A stretch of DNA of 64,000 nt, taken from Henriciella marina. Lineage in GTDB: Bacteria; Pseudomonadota; Alphaproteobacteria; Caulobacterales; Hyphomonadaceae. The notes below the pieces were generated by a model. The model made no database searches and was not told the origin of the DNA. It saw nothing but the letters and a program-made list of their open reading frames with translations. Below, piece by piece: positions 25,648-35,203 of this stretch. Made by a program: the position numbers and the translations under genes. Location of the stretch: contig NZ_JAPWGW010000005.1 of NCBI RefSeq assembly GCF_027213945.1, positions 1-64,000 of the forward strand, in the 5' to 3' direction. Each line of letters starts with the position of its first letter. The first letter of the stretch is position 1.

Positions 25648-26784
25648 ATGACTTTCGTACTGACTGAAGACCAGGAAATGCTGCGCGACACCGCAGTGAA
25701 CTTCACCCGTGACGAGCTGCCGGTGAAGCACCTCCGCTCCTTGCGCGATGCTGGCAAGAACGGCGTAGACCCAGAGGCACGCCGGAAACTGGCAGAGCTG
25801 GGCTTTTTCGGCGTGCTGATACCCGAAGAATATGACGGCGTGGAAATGAGCATGACCGCTTTTGGCCAGGTCATGGAAGCCCAGGGCCGTACGCTGGCCT
25901 CGACCCCGCTTCTGCAGACCGCCTGTATCGGTGCCAGCGCCATCCTGATGGGCGGCACCGAAGCGCAGAAGAAAGAGTGGCTGCCGAAGATCGCTGCCGG
26001 TGAGGTCACCACCGCGCTCGCGCTAGACGAAACCAGTCATCACAATCCAGCAGGCGTTGCCACCGAGGCAGAACGCGATGGTCAGGGCTACACGCTGAAC
26101 GGCGCAAAGAAGTACGTTCAGGACGGCCACCATGCAGATGTGTTCATCGTTGTCGCACGCACCTTTGGTGAAGCAGGCGATAGCCACGGCCTGACGCTGT
26201 TCCTCGTGCCGCGCGATGCAAAGGGCCTGACCGTCCAGACACTCAACACGGTCGATAGCCATGGCGCTGCCCATCTGACGCTGGATGGCGTACATGTCGA
26301 CGATAGCCATGTGCTCGGCGCAGCTGACAAAGGCATGGACGTGCTCGAGCCGGTTCTCGATCGCGGCCGGATTGCTCTGGCGGCAGAGATGCTGGGCTCA
26401 TCGCTCGCCGCGTTTGAGATGACTCATGAGTATATGCAGACCCGCAAACAGTTCGGTCAGCTGATTGGCTCATTCCAGGCGTTGCAACACCGCGCGGCAA
26501 AAATGTTCACGGAGCTGGAATTGACCACGTCCTGCATTGCGGCGGCCCTTTCCGCTGTCGACAGCCAGCGCAACGACATTGCCGAACTGGCAAGCCTTGC
26601 GAAGGCACGCGCAAGCGAGACTGTCCACCTGGTGTCGAATGAGACGGTTCAGCTGCATGGTGGCATCGGCATGACCGACGACCATGATTCCGGTTTCTAC
26701 ATGAAACGGGCCCGCGTTCAGGAAGCCCTCCTAGGTTCAGCAAGCTTTCATCGTGACCGCTATGCAAAGCTGAACGGCTACTAG
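25648..26784 (+). CDS. Acyl-CoA dehydrogenase family protein
   Basis: 378 residues. Second acyl-CoA dehydrogenase of this operon. Visible features are the N-terminal MTFVLTEDQEMLRDTAVNF, GVLIPEEYDG, LDRGRIALAAEMLGSS, the flavin-binding R-Q-F-G (TRKQFGQLIGSFQALQHRAA) and QLHGGIGMTDDHDSGFYMKR. It is divergent from the 404-residue partner, as expected for two non-identical subunits. The substrate is unknown. Confidence 0.9.
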   Translation: MTFVLTEDQEMLRDTAVNFTRDELPVKHLRSLRDAGKNGVDPEARRKLAELGFFGVLIPEEYDGVEMSMTAFGQVMEAQGRTLASTPLLQTACIGASAILMGGTEAQKKEWLPKIAAGEVTTALALDETSHHNPAGVATEAERDGQGYTLNGAKKYVQDGHHADVFIVVARTFGEAGDSHGLTLFLVPRDAKGLTVQTLNTVDSHGAAHLTLDGVHVDDSHVLGAADKGMDVLEPVLDRGRIALAAEMLGSSLAAFEMTHEYMQTRKQFGQLIGSFQALQHRAAKMFTELELTTSCIAAALSAVDSQRNDIAELASLAKARASETVHLVSNETVQLHGGIGMTDDHDSGFYMKRARVQEALLGSASFHRDRYAKLNGY

Positions 26785-26809
26785 GGCAATCACACCACTC
26801 CGATAAGAA

Positions 26810-26839
26810 ATGGACCGGAGCCATAAGGCTCCGGCCCAT
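26810..26839. terminator. Hairpin after acyl-CoA dehydrogenase operon
   Basis: A 13-bp stem with one mismatch (26810-26822 with 26827-26839), core CCGGAGCC-ATAA-GGCTCCGG, lies 26 nt past the stop. There is no T-run. A further inverted repeat CCATGCAC/GTGCATGG spans 26843-26879. Confidence 0.5.
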
Positions 26840-27046
26840 CATCCATGCACATGTGAATGGTCCGGATACGCGTGCATGGAATGGCGTGCGATCTACAACT
26901 CAGGAAACAAGATCGGCGCGATGAGGTTCCCCTCGATCTGTATGTTTGGCTGATGTGTGCAGCTTGTAGGGGCGGGGCGGCGTGTGATTGATCTCAGATG
27001 ATGGCGTGCTAGCTCCTTGCGCGTCGCAGATGCAGGAGCGCCCGGC

Positions 27047-28642
27047 ATGTATCGTTTTCTCCCCCTGATCGCTTCGCTGGCGATGCTCGCTCTGTTCAGC
27101 GTCATGGTCCCGGTTAGTTCGTTTTTCTGGATTGGCGTGATCCTGATGGGCGGGCTTTCGGGCATCGGCCTGTATGACGTCTTCCAGACCCGGCACACGC
27201 TGTGGCGCAATTTTCCGATCGTGGCGCGCATCCGCTGGATCGCTGAAGAACTGCGTCCCTTCTTCCGCTCTTATATTGTCGAGAGCGACACCGAAGGACG
27301 CCCGTTCAACCATGAAGAACGCGCCATGGTCTATCGCCGCGCGAAGGATGTCTCTTCCGTCGAGCCATTCGGCAGTCAGCTCGATATCGATTCTCCGCCC
27401 TATGAATGGCTTTCCCATTCCATTGCAGCACGTCATCCCAAAAGCGGTGACCCACGTGTGAAGGTCGGCGCGCCGGGGACGGCAAAGCCATATGAGGCAA
27501 GCGTACTCAATATCTCTGCGATGAGTTTCGGCTCGCTCGGCTCGCATGCGGTCGAAGCGCTGAACCGCGGGGCAGCGAAAGGTGGTTTCTACCACGATAC
27601 CGGCGAAGGCGGCGTGTCGAAATACCATCGCGCAGGTGGCGGCGACCTCGTCTGGGAGCTTGGTTCAGGCTATTTCGGTTGCCGCGCGAAGGATGGAAGT
27701 TTCGACCCGGCCAGGTTCTCCGACGTCGCCGCGAGCGATCAGGTCAAGATGATCGAGATCAAGCTCAGCCAGGGCGCAAAGCCGGGGCATGGCGGCGTGC
27801 TGCCCGGCAACAAGGTGACTACAGAAATTGCCGAGGCGCGCGGTATCCCGATTGGCGAGACCTGCTATTCGCCTGCCGCGCATACCGCTTTCTCGACGCC
27901 GAAACAGATGATGGACTTCATCGCGCAGCTGCGTGAGCTGTCGGGCGGCAAACCTGTCGGGATCAAACTTTGCGTCGGCAATCGATGGGAAGTGCTCGCC
28001 CTGTGCAAGGCAATGAGGCAAACGGGCATCATGCCTGATTTTGTCGTGGTCGACGGCGCAGAAGGCGGCACGGGTGCGGCGCCTGCAGAATTCATGGATC
28101 ATATTGGTGCGCCGCTGCGACAGGGCCTCGTGCTTGTTCGCAATGCGCTGGTCGGCTGTGATCTCAAACAGCACGTCCGCATCGCTGCGAGCGGCAAGCA
28201 GATTTCGGCGTTTTCGATGGCAGCTTCAATGGCGCTTGGCGCCGACTGGATCAATACGGCGCGCGGCTTCATGTTTTCGCTGGGCTGTATCCAGTCGCTA
28301 AACTGCCACAACAATAGCTGCCCGACAGGCATCGCCACAACAGATGCCGGGCGCCAGCGCGGGCTGGTCATTCCGGACAAGGCCGAGCGCGTCTATAATT
28401 TTCACCGCAATACCATCCGGGCCCTGATGGAAGTCGTGGGCGCTGCCGGTTGTGAACATCCCGGCGAGCTGACGCCGCGCCATATCATGCACAGGGTGAC
28501 ACAGGATGTCGCGCAGCCTGCGCACCGGGCCTACAATCTGCTGGAACCGGGCGTGCTCATTTCTGGCGCAGACGACACGCATCTCGCGCGTGAATGGGCC
28601 ATGGCGCAGGCTGACAGTTTTGCGCCACTGCAGATCGACTAG
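27047..28642 (+). CDS. FMN-binding glutamate synthase family protein
   Basis: 531 residues. Contains the GltB-like FMN-binding barrel but not the glutamine amidotransferase domain, so it is not a full glutamate synthase. Two N-terminal hydrophobic helices (about 1-45) suggest membrane association. The barrel has MSFGSLGSHAVEALN, GEGGVSKYHRAGGGDLVWELGSGYFGCR, GAKPGHGGVLPGNKVT, VDGAEGGTGAAPAEF, and the cysteine cluster CIQSLNCHNNSCPTGIAT that would bind a 3Fe-4S centre. ATG 27047 has AGGAG 8 nt upstream and is preferred over a TTG ten codons earlier. Related archaeal-type proteins have uncertain physiological electron partners. Confidence 0.9.
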   Translation: MYRFLPLIASLAMLALFSVMVPVSSFFWIGVILMGGLSGIGLYDVFQTRHTLWRNFPIVARIRWIAEELRPFFRSYIVESDTEGRPFNHEERAMVYRRAKDVSSVEPFGSQLDIDSPPYEWLSHSIAARHPKSGDPRVKVGAPGTAKPYEASVLNISAMSFGSLGSHAVEALNRGAAKGGFYHDTGEGGVSKYHRAGGGDLVWELGSGYFGCRAKDGSFDPARFSDVAASDQVKMIEIKLSQGAKPGHGGVLPGNKVTTEIAEARGIPIGETCYSPAAHTAFSTPKQMMDFIAQLRELSGGKPVGIKLCVGNRWEVLALCKAMRQTGIMPDFVVVDGAEGGTGAAPAEFMDHIGAPLRQGLVLVRNALVGCDLKQHVRIAASGKQISAFSMAASMALGADWINTARGFMFSLGCIQSLNCHNNSCPTGIATTDAGRQRGLVIPDKAERVYNFHRNTIRALMEVVGAAGCEHPGELTPRHIMHRVTQDVAQPAHRAYNLLEPGVLISGADDTHLAREWAMAQADSFAPLQID

Positions 28643-28645
28643 GGT

Positions 28646-30619
28646 CTACTGCGTCGCTGAGAAGGCCGCGCCTACATCCCGGTAGAAGGCGATGCGCCTG
28701 CGCGTCTGCGGCGACAGGGTCACGAGCGAGCCTGCACCGGCCAGTGGCTCAGGCTCTAACTCCTCGTGGGCGATCACCATCATGTCATGCCAAAGCGTTG
28801 CCGGGAGGCCCCCACCTGTGACGCGGCTCATCGGTGTGTCGTCGTCATTGCCAACCCAGACACCGCCAAGCCTTGCTGCCGAAAAACCGACAAACCATGC
28901 ATCGCGCCAGTCCTGGCTCGTCCCGGTCTTGCCTGCCGTCTGCCAGCCTTCCAGCTGGGCGCGTTTTCCGGTCCCGTCGGCGATGACACGCTCCATCATG
29001 GCCACCATGGTTTCGGCATCACGCTGGTTCATGACCCGCTGTGGATCATATGCTGGCCGTTCGTAGAGAACGTCCCCGCGCGAGTTTGAGATGCGCTCGA
29101 TGATATATGGGTCGACGCGCGTACCGCCGGTCATGAAGGCACCATAGGCACGAACCAGATCTCGCAGGCTCATCCCCTGACTGCCGAGTGCAATAGACGG
29201 GAAGGGTTGGAATTCTCCGCTCACGCCGAGCGACTTGATGAGAGAGATAATATTCTCTTCGCCCACTTCCTGACCAAGCTGCGCGGCGATTGTGTTGACC
29301 GAATCCTGCAACGCTTCAGTCAGCGTCATCGGCCCGGCATAGTTGCGCGAATAGTTTTGCGGCGACCAGCCATCGATTGTCGTCGGCTGGTCGCGGCGCA
29401 CATCATACGGCGTCAGACCCTGCCGGATGGCCGCGGCGAATACGAATGGTTTGAAGGAAGACCCCGGCTGGCGGCGTGCCTGGGTCGCCCTGTTGAACTG
29501 GTTCTCGGTGTAATCGACCCCGCCATACATGGCGAGGATACGGCCTTTCTCATCCATGAGGATGCCAGCGGCCTGACCGGCATTCTGGCTGGCGCCTTCT
29601 TCTTCCATACGCTTGTCGAAGGCGTCATTGATCCGGGCCTGAAGGCTGGCATCGATCGTAAGCGTTACGACAAGGTCGCCTGGAAGGCTGGGCAGGATTT
29701 CGTTCACGCGTTCTGTTGCCGTGTCGAGCGCATAGCCAAACTGCGGGTCGCGGGCAGGTGGTTCAGCCAGTTCAACCTCTTCAGTCGATGCGCGGGCGGC
29801 CTGCGACTCCGTCAGGAAGCCAGCAGCGACCATCTCGCGCAAGACATAGGCCTGTCGTTGTTTTGCGTCTGGCATATTGTTTGTCAGGGCGAGACGGGAC
29901 GGGGCCTGTGGCAGCGTGGCGAGCAGCGACGCTTCACCAACAGTCAGCTCTTCAGGCGCTTTGCCAAAATAGAAACGCGAGGCAGCACCAAGGCCATAGA
30001 AGCCCGCGCCGAAATAGATACGGTTAAGGTAAAGCTCGAGGATTTCATCCTTGGACAGACGCTCTTCAAGTTCGCGAGCGAGGCGGACTTCCTGCGCCTT
30101 CCTGCGAAGCGTCTGCTCCGGTGTCAGGACGAGGTTCTTGATCAGCTGCTGCGTGATGGTGGACGCACCTGATACCGTCTCGCCAGAGGTGAAGTTTGCC
30201 CAGGCGGCCCGGATGATCGCCTGCGTATCGGCGCCATTATGTTCGTAGAAGCGTTTGTCCTCGGCCGCGATGAAGGCTTGTGCCACGTGGGGCGGCAACT
30301 CCTCCACGCGTACGGCGCGGCCATAGCGTGGGCCCCGGATCGCAATCGTGTCGCCATCGCGATCGACAAACTCGATGGCCTGTTCGCGTCCCTTCGCCCA
30401 GAGTTGTTCAGTCGTCGGCAGTCCCGGCATGCCGCGATAGAGGCTTTGCACGTAGATCCAGCCCGCCAGAAGGGTGATGACCATCAGGGCAAAGGTGACC
30501 ACCAGGCCCCATGTCAGGATGGGACGACCTGCAAGGAAGCCGCGCCCGGAACTGCGCGCGCGACCGTCATAGGTCGGCGGACGATCCCCTGGCGATCCGA
30601 AGTTCGATTTGCCGGCCAA
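28646..30619 (-). CDS. PBP1A-family penicillin-binding protein
   Basis: 657 residues, bifunctional class A enzyme of peptidoglycan synthesis. After a cytoplasmic Pro/Arg-rich start and one membrane anchor (about 32-57) comes the GT51 transglycosylase (catalytic AEDKRFYEHNGAD, GASTITQQLIKN, RKAQEVRLARELE). It is followed by the transpeptidase with active-site serine in GSSFKPF, SVN in LQDSVNTIAAQ and KTGTSQDWRDAWFVG. The start is a TTG at 30619, 6 nt after GGAAGGA; no ATG fits. It is slightly shorter than E. coli PBP1a. It may be expressed alone or after the thioredoxin-like gene 116 nt upstream. Confidence 0.93.
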   Translation of the reverse strand: MAGKSNFGSPGDRPPTYDGRARSSGRGFLAGRPILTWGLVVTFALMVITLLAGWIYVQSLYRGMPGLPTTEQLWAKGREQAIEFVDRDGDTIAIRGPRYGRAVRVEELPPHVAQAFIAAEDKRFYEHNGADTQAIIRAAWANFTSGETVSGASTITQQLIKNLVLTPEQTLRRKAQEVRLARELEERLSKDEILELYLNRIYFGAGFYGLGAASRFYFGKAPEELTVGEASLLATLPQAPSRLALTNNMPDAKQRQAYVLREMVAAGFLTESQAARASTEEVELAEPPARDPQFGYALDTATERVNEILPSLPGDLVVTLTIDASLQARINDAFDKRMEEEGASQNAGQAAGILMDEKGRILAMYGGVDYTENQFNRATQARRQPGSSFKPFVFAAAIRQGLTPYDVRRDQPTTIDGWSPQNYSRNYAGPMTLTEALQDSVNTIAAQLGQEVGEENIISLIKSLGVSGEFQPFPSIALGSQGMSLRDLVRAYGAFMTGGTRVDPYIIERISNSRGDVLYERPAYDPQRVMNQRDAETMVAMMERVIADGTGKRAQLEGWQTAGKTGTSQDWRDAWFVGFSAARLGGVWVGNDDDTPMSRVTGGGLPATLWHDMMVIAHEELEPEPLAGAGSLVTLSPQTRRRIAFYRDVGAAFSATQ

Positions 30620-30735
30620 GTAGGTCCTTCCCTCGAAGTCGCGGGCGAGATTGCCAGCGCATCATGGCTTTAAATTAGGCAGGGTGAAGGCGGTATGAAT
30701 GTCTGAAATGCGGACATCCGCAATACGTTGCAAAA

Positions 30736-31212
30736 TCAGCGCAGCGGCGCAGGGCAGTCTGCGCCATCCGGACGTCGTCGCCCCGGGGCGGCACGCGTGG
30801 CCAGTACATCCGCGAGTGCGAGCCGGTTCTCGATCATTTCGATGCTATGTCGCTTGTCCACGCAGCTGATCGGTTCGCCGGTGTCAGACGCGATCATGAT
30901 CGCCATACCCGTATAGCCTCCATACCAGTCCCAGATGTAATCGGCCTTATGAAATCGTAGCAGGGCCTTCGACGCATCAATCGTGGCTTGGCGGCTGTCG
31001 GACCCGGACCGGAGATGCGTCAGGTCAATCGTGACCAGTTCCACTTGCTCACCGGTGACACTTTCCAGTGCACGGCTTAGCTTTGGTTCGAAGACACGGC
31101 AGGACACACACCAGTCGGCTGTCAGATTGACCACTTTGACTGGGGCCTGCCCGGCACTCGTGCAAACCGGGATCAACACAAACGCAGCGATAAATTTCGC
31201 TGGGCTGGGCAT
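30736..31212 (-). CDS. Thioredoxin-like exported protein
   Basis: About 158 residues. A signal-peptide-like start (MPSPAKFIAAFVLIPVCTSAGQ) precedes a thioredoxin domain with the redox motif TADWCVSC, as in DsbD gamma-type domains. The start at 31212 is taken because it gives this export signal; the frame remains open well upstream into the divergent symporter region. The C-terminal tail is basic (TRAAPGRRRPDG). Likely periplasmic disulfide reductant; partner unknown. Confidence 0.7.
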   Translation of the reverse strand: MPSPAKFIAAFVLIPVCTSAGQAPVKVVNLTADWCVSCRVFEPKLSRALESVTGEQVELVTIDLTHLRSGSDSRQATIDASKALLRFHKADYIWDWYGGYTGMAIMIASDTGEPISCVDKRHSIEMIENRLALADVLATRAAPGRRRPDGADCPAPLR

Positions 31213-31270
31213 TTGTAACAGGCGACGCAGCTGTCTATGACGAGACTGTAATAACGATAACAGGGCGAGC

Positions 31271-32719
31271 ATGCTGGATTTTTTGAACGACCTCATCAAT
31301 GGCAAGATTCTCATTGCCGTTCTCATTCCACTGGGTCTCATTTTTACCATCTGGTCCAGAGGGGTACAGTTCAGGCTTTTCGGATCCATGTTTTCCGTCC
31401 TTGGACAGGGGTTCCAGCACGAAACGGACCAACCGTCATCCTTTCAGGCGCTGGCGCTGTCAGTCGCAGGCCGTGTCGGTGGCGGCAATATTGCCGGTGT
31501 GGCCGCGGCGCTTGCGCTGGGCGGGCCGGGCGCGATCTTCTGGATGTGGATTGTCGGCCTTGTCGGCATGGCGACCAGCTATTTCGAATGTACGCTCGCG
31601 CAAGTCTACAAGCAGAAAGAGCCGAATGGCGATTTTCGCGGTGGCCCGGCCTATTATATCAAGCATGGTCTCGGCAAAAAGCTTGGCAAGGCGGGCCCCG
31701 TTCTCGGCTTTGTCTACTCGCTGCTTTTGCTCGTCACTTTCGGCTTTGCGTTCATCTGCTTCCAGAGCTTTGCAACGACGAGTTCAATCGATTCAGCATT
31801 CGGTGCGCCGCGCCTCTGGTCAGGCATCGGCCTCGGCGTGGTGGTCAGCCTTGTGATCTTTGGCGGCGTGCGCCGGATCGCCAGCGTTGCTGAAATCATT
31901 GTGCCAGTCATGGCCGTCTTCTACGCGCTGATCGGCCTTTATGTACTGCTGACGCACATTCCGCAGATCCCGGGCGCGCTGTCGACCATCGTGGTGAGTG
32001 CCTTTGGCTTCAACGAGGCGGTTGCGGGCGGTATCGGCGGCGCGATCATGATGGGCGTCAACCGCGGCCTGTTCTCCAATGAAGCGGGCCTCGGGTCTGC
32101 GCCAAATGTGGCCGCGGCGGCTTATGTCGAACATCCCGCCCAGCAAGGCATGGTCCAATCGCTGTCCGTCTTCATCGATACGATCATCATGTGCACGGTG
32201 ACGGCGCTGATCATTATCCTCTCCACCCAGTCCTATATCGGTGTCGATGACGACGTTCAGGGCGTGCTGACCCAGCTTGCGCTGGCTGATCACGTTGGCG
32301 GCTGGGCAGAGTATTTCATCGCTTTCGCGCTGTTCCTCTTCGCCTTCTCGTCGATCATGTACTCCTACTATCTCGGTGAGAATGCGGTCGACTACTACAT
32401 CCCCGACAACATGGTCGCGGTCTATGTCTACCGCTTCATGGTGATCGGCTTTGTCCTGCTCGGTTCGACGATCCAGCTGGCCGACGTTCTGAGCTTCAGC
32501 GACGTCACTATGGGCCTTCTGGCAATGGTGAACCTGTTCGCGGTCGCGCTGCTCTTCCCGATCGGTTTGCGGATCATGAGGGACTTCGATGCCCAGCGAA
32601 AAGCCGGCGTGAAAGTGCCGATCTTCGATCCGGACAAGTTCAGCGACCTCAATATCGACAAGTCGGCCTGGCAGCTGACTGAACGCCCGGGCGGGCCCGC
32701 GGATACAGAAAAGGCGTAG
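31271..32719 (+). CDS. AGCS-family sodium:alanine/glycine symporter
   Basis: 482 residues, around ten hydrophobic helices. Family marks include VGGGNIAGVAAALALGGPGAIFW near the N-terminus, GGPAYYIKHGL, and the AGCS signature region NRGLFSNEAGLGSAPNVAAAA in the middle. Takes up alanine or glycine with Na+, consistent with a marine habitat. The gene is monocistronic, divergent from the thioredoxin-like gene and closed by a strong terminator. Confidence 0.93.
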   Translation: MLDFLNDLINGKILIAVLIPLGLIFTIWSRGVQFRLFGSMFSVLGQGFQHETDQPSSFQALALSVAGRVGGGNIAGVAAALALGGPGAIFWMWIVGLVGMATSYFECTLAQVYKQKEPNGDFRGGPAYYIKHGLGKKLGKAGPVLGFVYSLLLLVTFGFAFICFQSFATTSSIDSAFGAPRLWSGIGLGVVVSLVIFGGVRRIASVAEIIVPVMAVFYALIGLYVLLTHIPQIPGALSTIVVSAFGFNEAVAGGIGGAIMMGVNRGLFSNEAGLGSAPNVAAAAYVEHPAQQGMVQSLSVFIDTIIMCTVTALIIILSTQSYIGVDDDVQGVLTQLALADHVGGWAEYFIAFALFLFAFSSIMYSYYLGENAVDYYIPDNMVAVYVYRFMVIGFVLLGSTIQLADVLSFSDVTMGLLAMVNLFAVALLFPIGLRIMRDFDAQRKAGVKVPIFDPDKFSDLNIDKSAWQLTERPGGPADTEKA

Positions 32720-32721
32720 GC

Positions 32722-32757
32722 AAAAAAAAGCCCTCATCATTCGATGAGGGCTTTTTG
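32722..32757. terminator. Bidirectional rho-independent terminator
   Basis: Perfect stem AGCCCTCATC (32729-32738) with GATGAGGGCT (32743-32752), ATTC loop, flanked by A8 and T5. Serves the convergent symporter and purB genes. Confidence 0.95.
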
Positions 32758-32782
32758 TCTGGTGCGTATCTGGAGCCGGGAC

Positions 32783-34075
32783 CTAGTTGAACACCCGCTC
32801 GAAAATCAGGTCGACGCGCTTGAAGTGGTAGTCGAGGTCGAACAGCGCTTCGAGTTCGGCATCACTCAGCTTGGAGGAGACTTCTTCATCGCCTTTCAGG
32901 AAGTCGAGAAAGGCGCCTTCTCCCGCCCAGGTGCGCATCGCATTGCGCTGGACGAGGCGGTAGGAATCTTCACGGCTGACGCCCGCTTCAACGAGGGCGA
33001 GCAGCACGCGCTGGGAGTTATGCAGGCCGCCAAGACGCATCATGTTGGACATCATGCGGTCTGGGTAGATCAGCAGGTTCTCTACAACGCCGGCAAGCCG
33101 ATGCAGCGCGAAATCCATGTGGATCGTCGCATCCGGGCCAATGCCGCGCTCGACGGACGAGTGAGAGATGTCACGCTCATGCCAGAGGGCGACATTCTCC
33201 AGCGCAGGGGTAACGGCAGAACGAATAAGGCGTGCGAGGCCGGTCAGGTTTTCCGTCAGTACCGGGTTGCGCTTGTGCGGCATGGCGCTCGAACCTTTCT
33301 GGCCCTTGGAGAAGAACTCCTCGGCTTCCAGAACTTCGGTGCGCTGCAGGTGGCGGATCTCGGTCGCGAGACGTTCCACCGATGAGGCAATCACGCCGAG
33401 CGTCGCAAAGAACATGGCGTGACGGTCGCGCGGAATGACCTGCGTCGAGACAGGCTCTGCCGCAAGACCGAGTTTCTCGGCGACATGTTCCTCAACGCGC
33501 GGGTCGATATTGGCGAACGTGCCGACAGCGCCGGAAATGGCGCAGGTCGCGACTTCTTTGCGCGCGGCGACGAGGCGTTCACGGCCTCGCGCGAACTCTG
33601 CATAGAAAGTGGCTAGCGTGACGCCAAAGGTCGTGGGCTCTGCATGTATGCCGTGGCTGCGGCCGATCTTCGGCGTGTATTTATGCTCCTCGGCGCGCTT
33701 CTTCAGCGCGGCCAGGACGCGGTCCATGCCAGTCAGAAGCAGGTCTGAGGCGCGCACAAGCTGCACATTGAGGCAGGTGTCGAGCACGTCAGACGAGGTC
33801 ATGCCCTTGTGTAGGAAGCGGGCCGGCTCTCCGACATGTTCGGCGACATTGGTCAGAAAGGCGATGACGTCATGTTTGACCTCTGCCTCGATCTCGTCGA
33901 TGCGGGCGACTTCGAAGCTCGCCTTGTCGCGCACAGCTTTTGAGGTGCCTGCCGGGATCTGGCCCAGCTCTTCCATTGCTTCGGCTGCGAGTGTCTCGAT
34001 CTCCAGCCAGATGCCGTACTTGCTTTCAGGCGACCAGATCGCGGTCATCTCCGGGCGGGCATAGCGTTCAATCAT
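32783..34075 (-). CDS. purB: Adenylosuccinate lyase
   Basis: 430 residues. Cleaves SAICAR and adenylosuccinate, releasing fumarate, in purine synthesis. The fumarase/aspartase-superfamily signature SSAMPHKRNPV is present, as are KIGRSHGIHAEPTTFG (catalytic His loop) and MTSSDVLDTCLNVQL. The N-terminus MIERYARPEMTAIWSPESKY is typical. It lies 60 nt downstream of ispH on the same strand. Confidence 0.96.
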   Translation of the reverse strand: MIERYARPEMTAIWSPESKYGIWLEIETLAAEAMEELGQIPAGTSKAVRDKASFEVARIDEIEAEVKHDVIAFLTNVAEHVGEPARFLHKGMTSSDVLDTCLNVQLVRASDLLLTGMDRVLAALKKRAEEHKYTPKIGRSHGIHAEPTTFGVTLATFYAEFARGRERLVAARKEVATCAISGAVGTFANIDPRVEEHVAEKLGLAAEPVSTQVIPRDRHAMFFATLGVIASSVERLATEIRHLQRTEVLEAEEFFSKGQKGSSAMPHKRNPVLTENLTGLARLIRSAVTPALENVALWHERDISHSSVERGIGPDATIHMDFALHRLAGVVENLLIYPDRMMSNMMRLGGLHNSQRVLLALVEAGVSREDSYRLVQRNAMRTWAGEGAFLDFLKGDEEVSSKLSDAELEALFDLDYHFKRVDLIFERVFN

Positions 34076-34135
34076 GTCAGGCCTCTCTCGCGCTTATGGC
34101 GCGGGTTCTACGCCCGCAGGCGAGAGTCGCAAGCC

Positions 34136-35086
34136 CTAGACTTCGGCGGCGAGCACGCGCGGCAGTTTGAAGGTCACCGTCTCCTGTGCCGTCGTGACGT
34201 GCTCGACCTCAATATCGAAGCGGGCGCGGCAGGCAGCGATGAGGCCCTGGACGAGGTCTTCAGGAGCAGATGCACCAGCGGTCAGTCCGAGCGTTCCGAC
34301 GCCCTCGAACCAGCTCCAGTCAACATCGGATGCGCTGGCCACAAGACGAGAATCCTTCGCGCCGGCCCGGAGGGCAACCTCGACGAGGCGTTTGGAGTTG
34401 GAGGATGTTTCTGCGCCGATCACCAGGAAGAGGTCACATCCTTCCGCCATCGCCTTCACCGCTTCCTGTCGGTTGGTCGTGGCATAGCAGATGTCTTCCT
34501 TGTGCGGGGTCGCGATGCCGGGAAAGCGGTCCTGTAGAATAGCGACGATGCTCGCTGTGTCATCAACCGACAGGGTCGTCTGCGTAACGAAGGCGGTGTT
34601 GGCAGGGTCTTTCGGTTCAAACGTCTGGGCGTCTTCTTCTGTCTCGATCAAACTGATGGCGCCGTCTGGAAGCTGTCCCATCGTGCCGATGACTTCGGGG
34701 TGTCCCGCATGGCCGATCAGCACAATTTCCTTGCCACCCCTGTGATGACGTTCCGCTTCAACGTGGACCTTGGAGACCAGCGGGCACGTCGCATCGACAT
34801 ATACCATGTTGCGCCGCTCTGCCTCAGCCGGCACGGCCTTGGGTACGCCGTGCGCTGAAAAGACGACTGGCCGGTCGGTCGGGCATTCATCAAGCTCCTC
34901 GACGAAGACGGCACCTAGCGATTCGAGACGCGAGACGACATGCTGGTTGTGCACGATTTCATGGCGCACATAGACAGGCGCGCCCCACTTGCCGAGAGCT
35001 TCCTCGACAATCTGGATGGCCCTGTCGACGCCTGCACAGAAGCCGCGCGGGGCGGCGAGTCTGATCTGCAGTTTTTGGCGGTCCAT
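34136..35086 (-). CDS. ispH: 4-hydroxy-3-methylbut-2-enyl diphosphate reductase
   Basis: 316 residues. Final step of the MEP isoprenoid pathway, making IPP and DMAPP with an Fe-S cluster. The three cluster cysteines are in [19 protein letters not shown] and [13 protein letters not shown]; the catalytic EXXS region ([30 protein letters not shown]) is intact. The start at 35086 has AGGAGG 7 nt upstream, overriding a start 14 codons earlier. Confidence 0.96.
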   Translation of the reverse strand: MDRQKLQIRLAAPRGFCAGVDRAIQIVEEALGKWGAPVYVRHEIVHNQHVVSRLESLGAVFVEELDECPTDRPVVFSAHGVPKAVPAEAERRNMVYVDATCPLVSKVHVEAERHHRGGKEIVLIGHAGHPEVIGTMGQLPDGAISLIETEEDAQTFEPKDPANTAFVTQTTLSVDDTASIVAILQDRFPGIATPHKEDICYATTNRQEAVKAMAEGCDLFLVIGAETSSNSKRLVEVALRAGAKDSRLVASASDVDWSWFEGVGTLGLTAGASAPEDLVQGLIAACRARFDIEVEHVTTAQETVTFKLPRVLAAEV

Positions 35087-35203
35087 ATAAATCCTCCTGC
35101 ACACGACGCAGATGGGGCGTTGCGCCATTTGCTGGTGCCCGGTAACACTGCATCACTTACATGGACAGCCTCGCCCGCGAGGCCAAGACCACAAGGCATG
35201 ATT

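Noticed and set aside
24585-26012. 475-codon minus-strand frame opposite the two acyl-CoA dehydrogenase genes
   Set aside because: Spans three real plus-strand genes, low-complexity Ser/Arg composition and no domain; a typical GC-rich shadow frame.
29207-30172. 321-codon plus-strand frame opposite PBP1A
   Set aside because: Covers conserved transpeptidase and transglycosylase codons of the minus strand; no translation signal.
31820-32740. 306-codon minus-strand frame opposite the AGCS symporter
   Set aside because: Charged, His/Asp-rich translation of membrane-helix codons on the reverse strand; a shadow.
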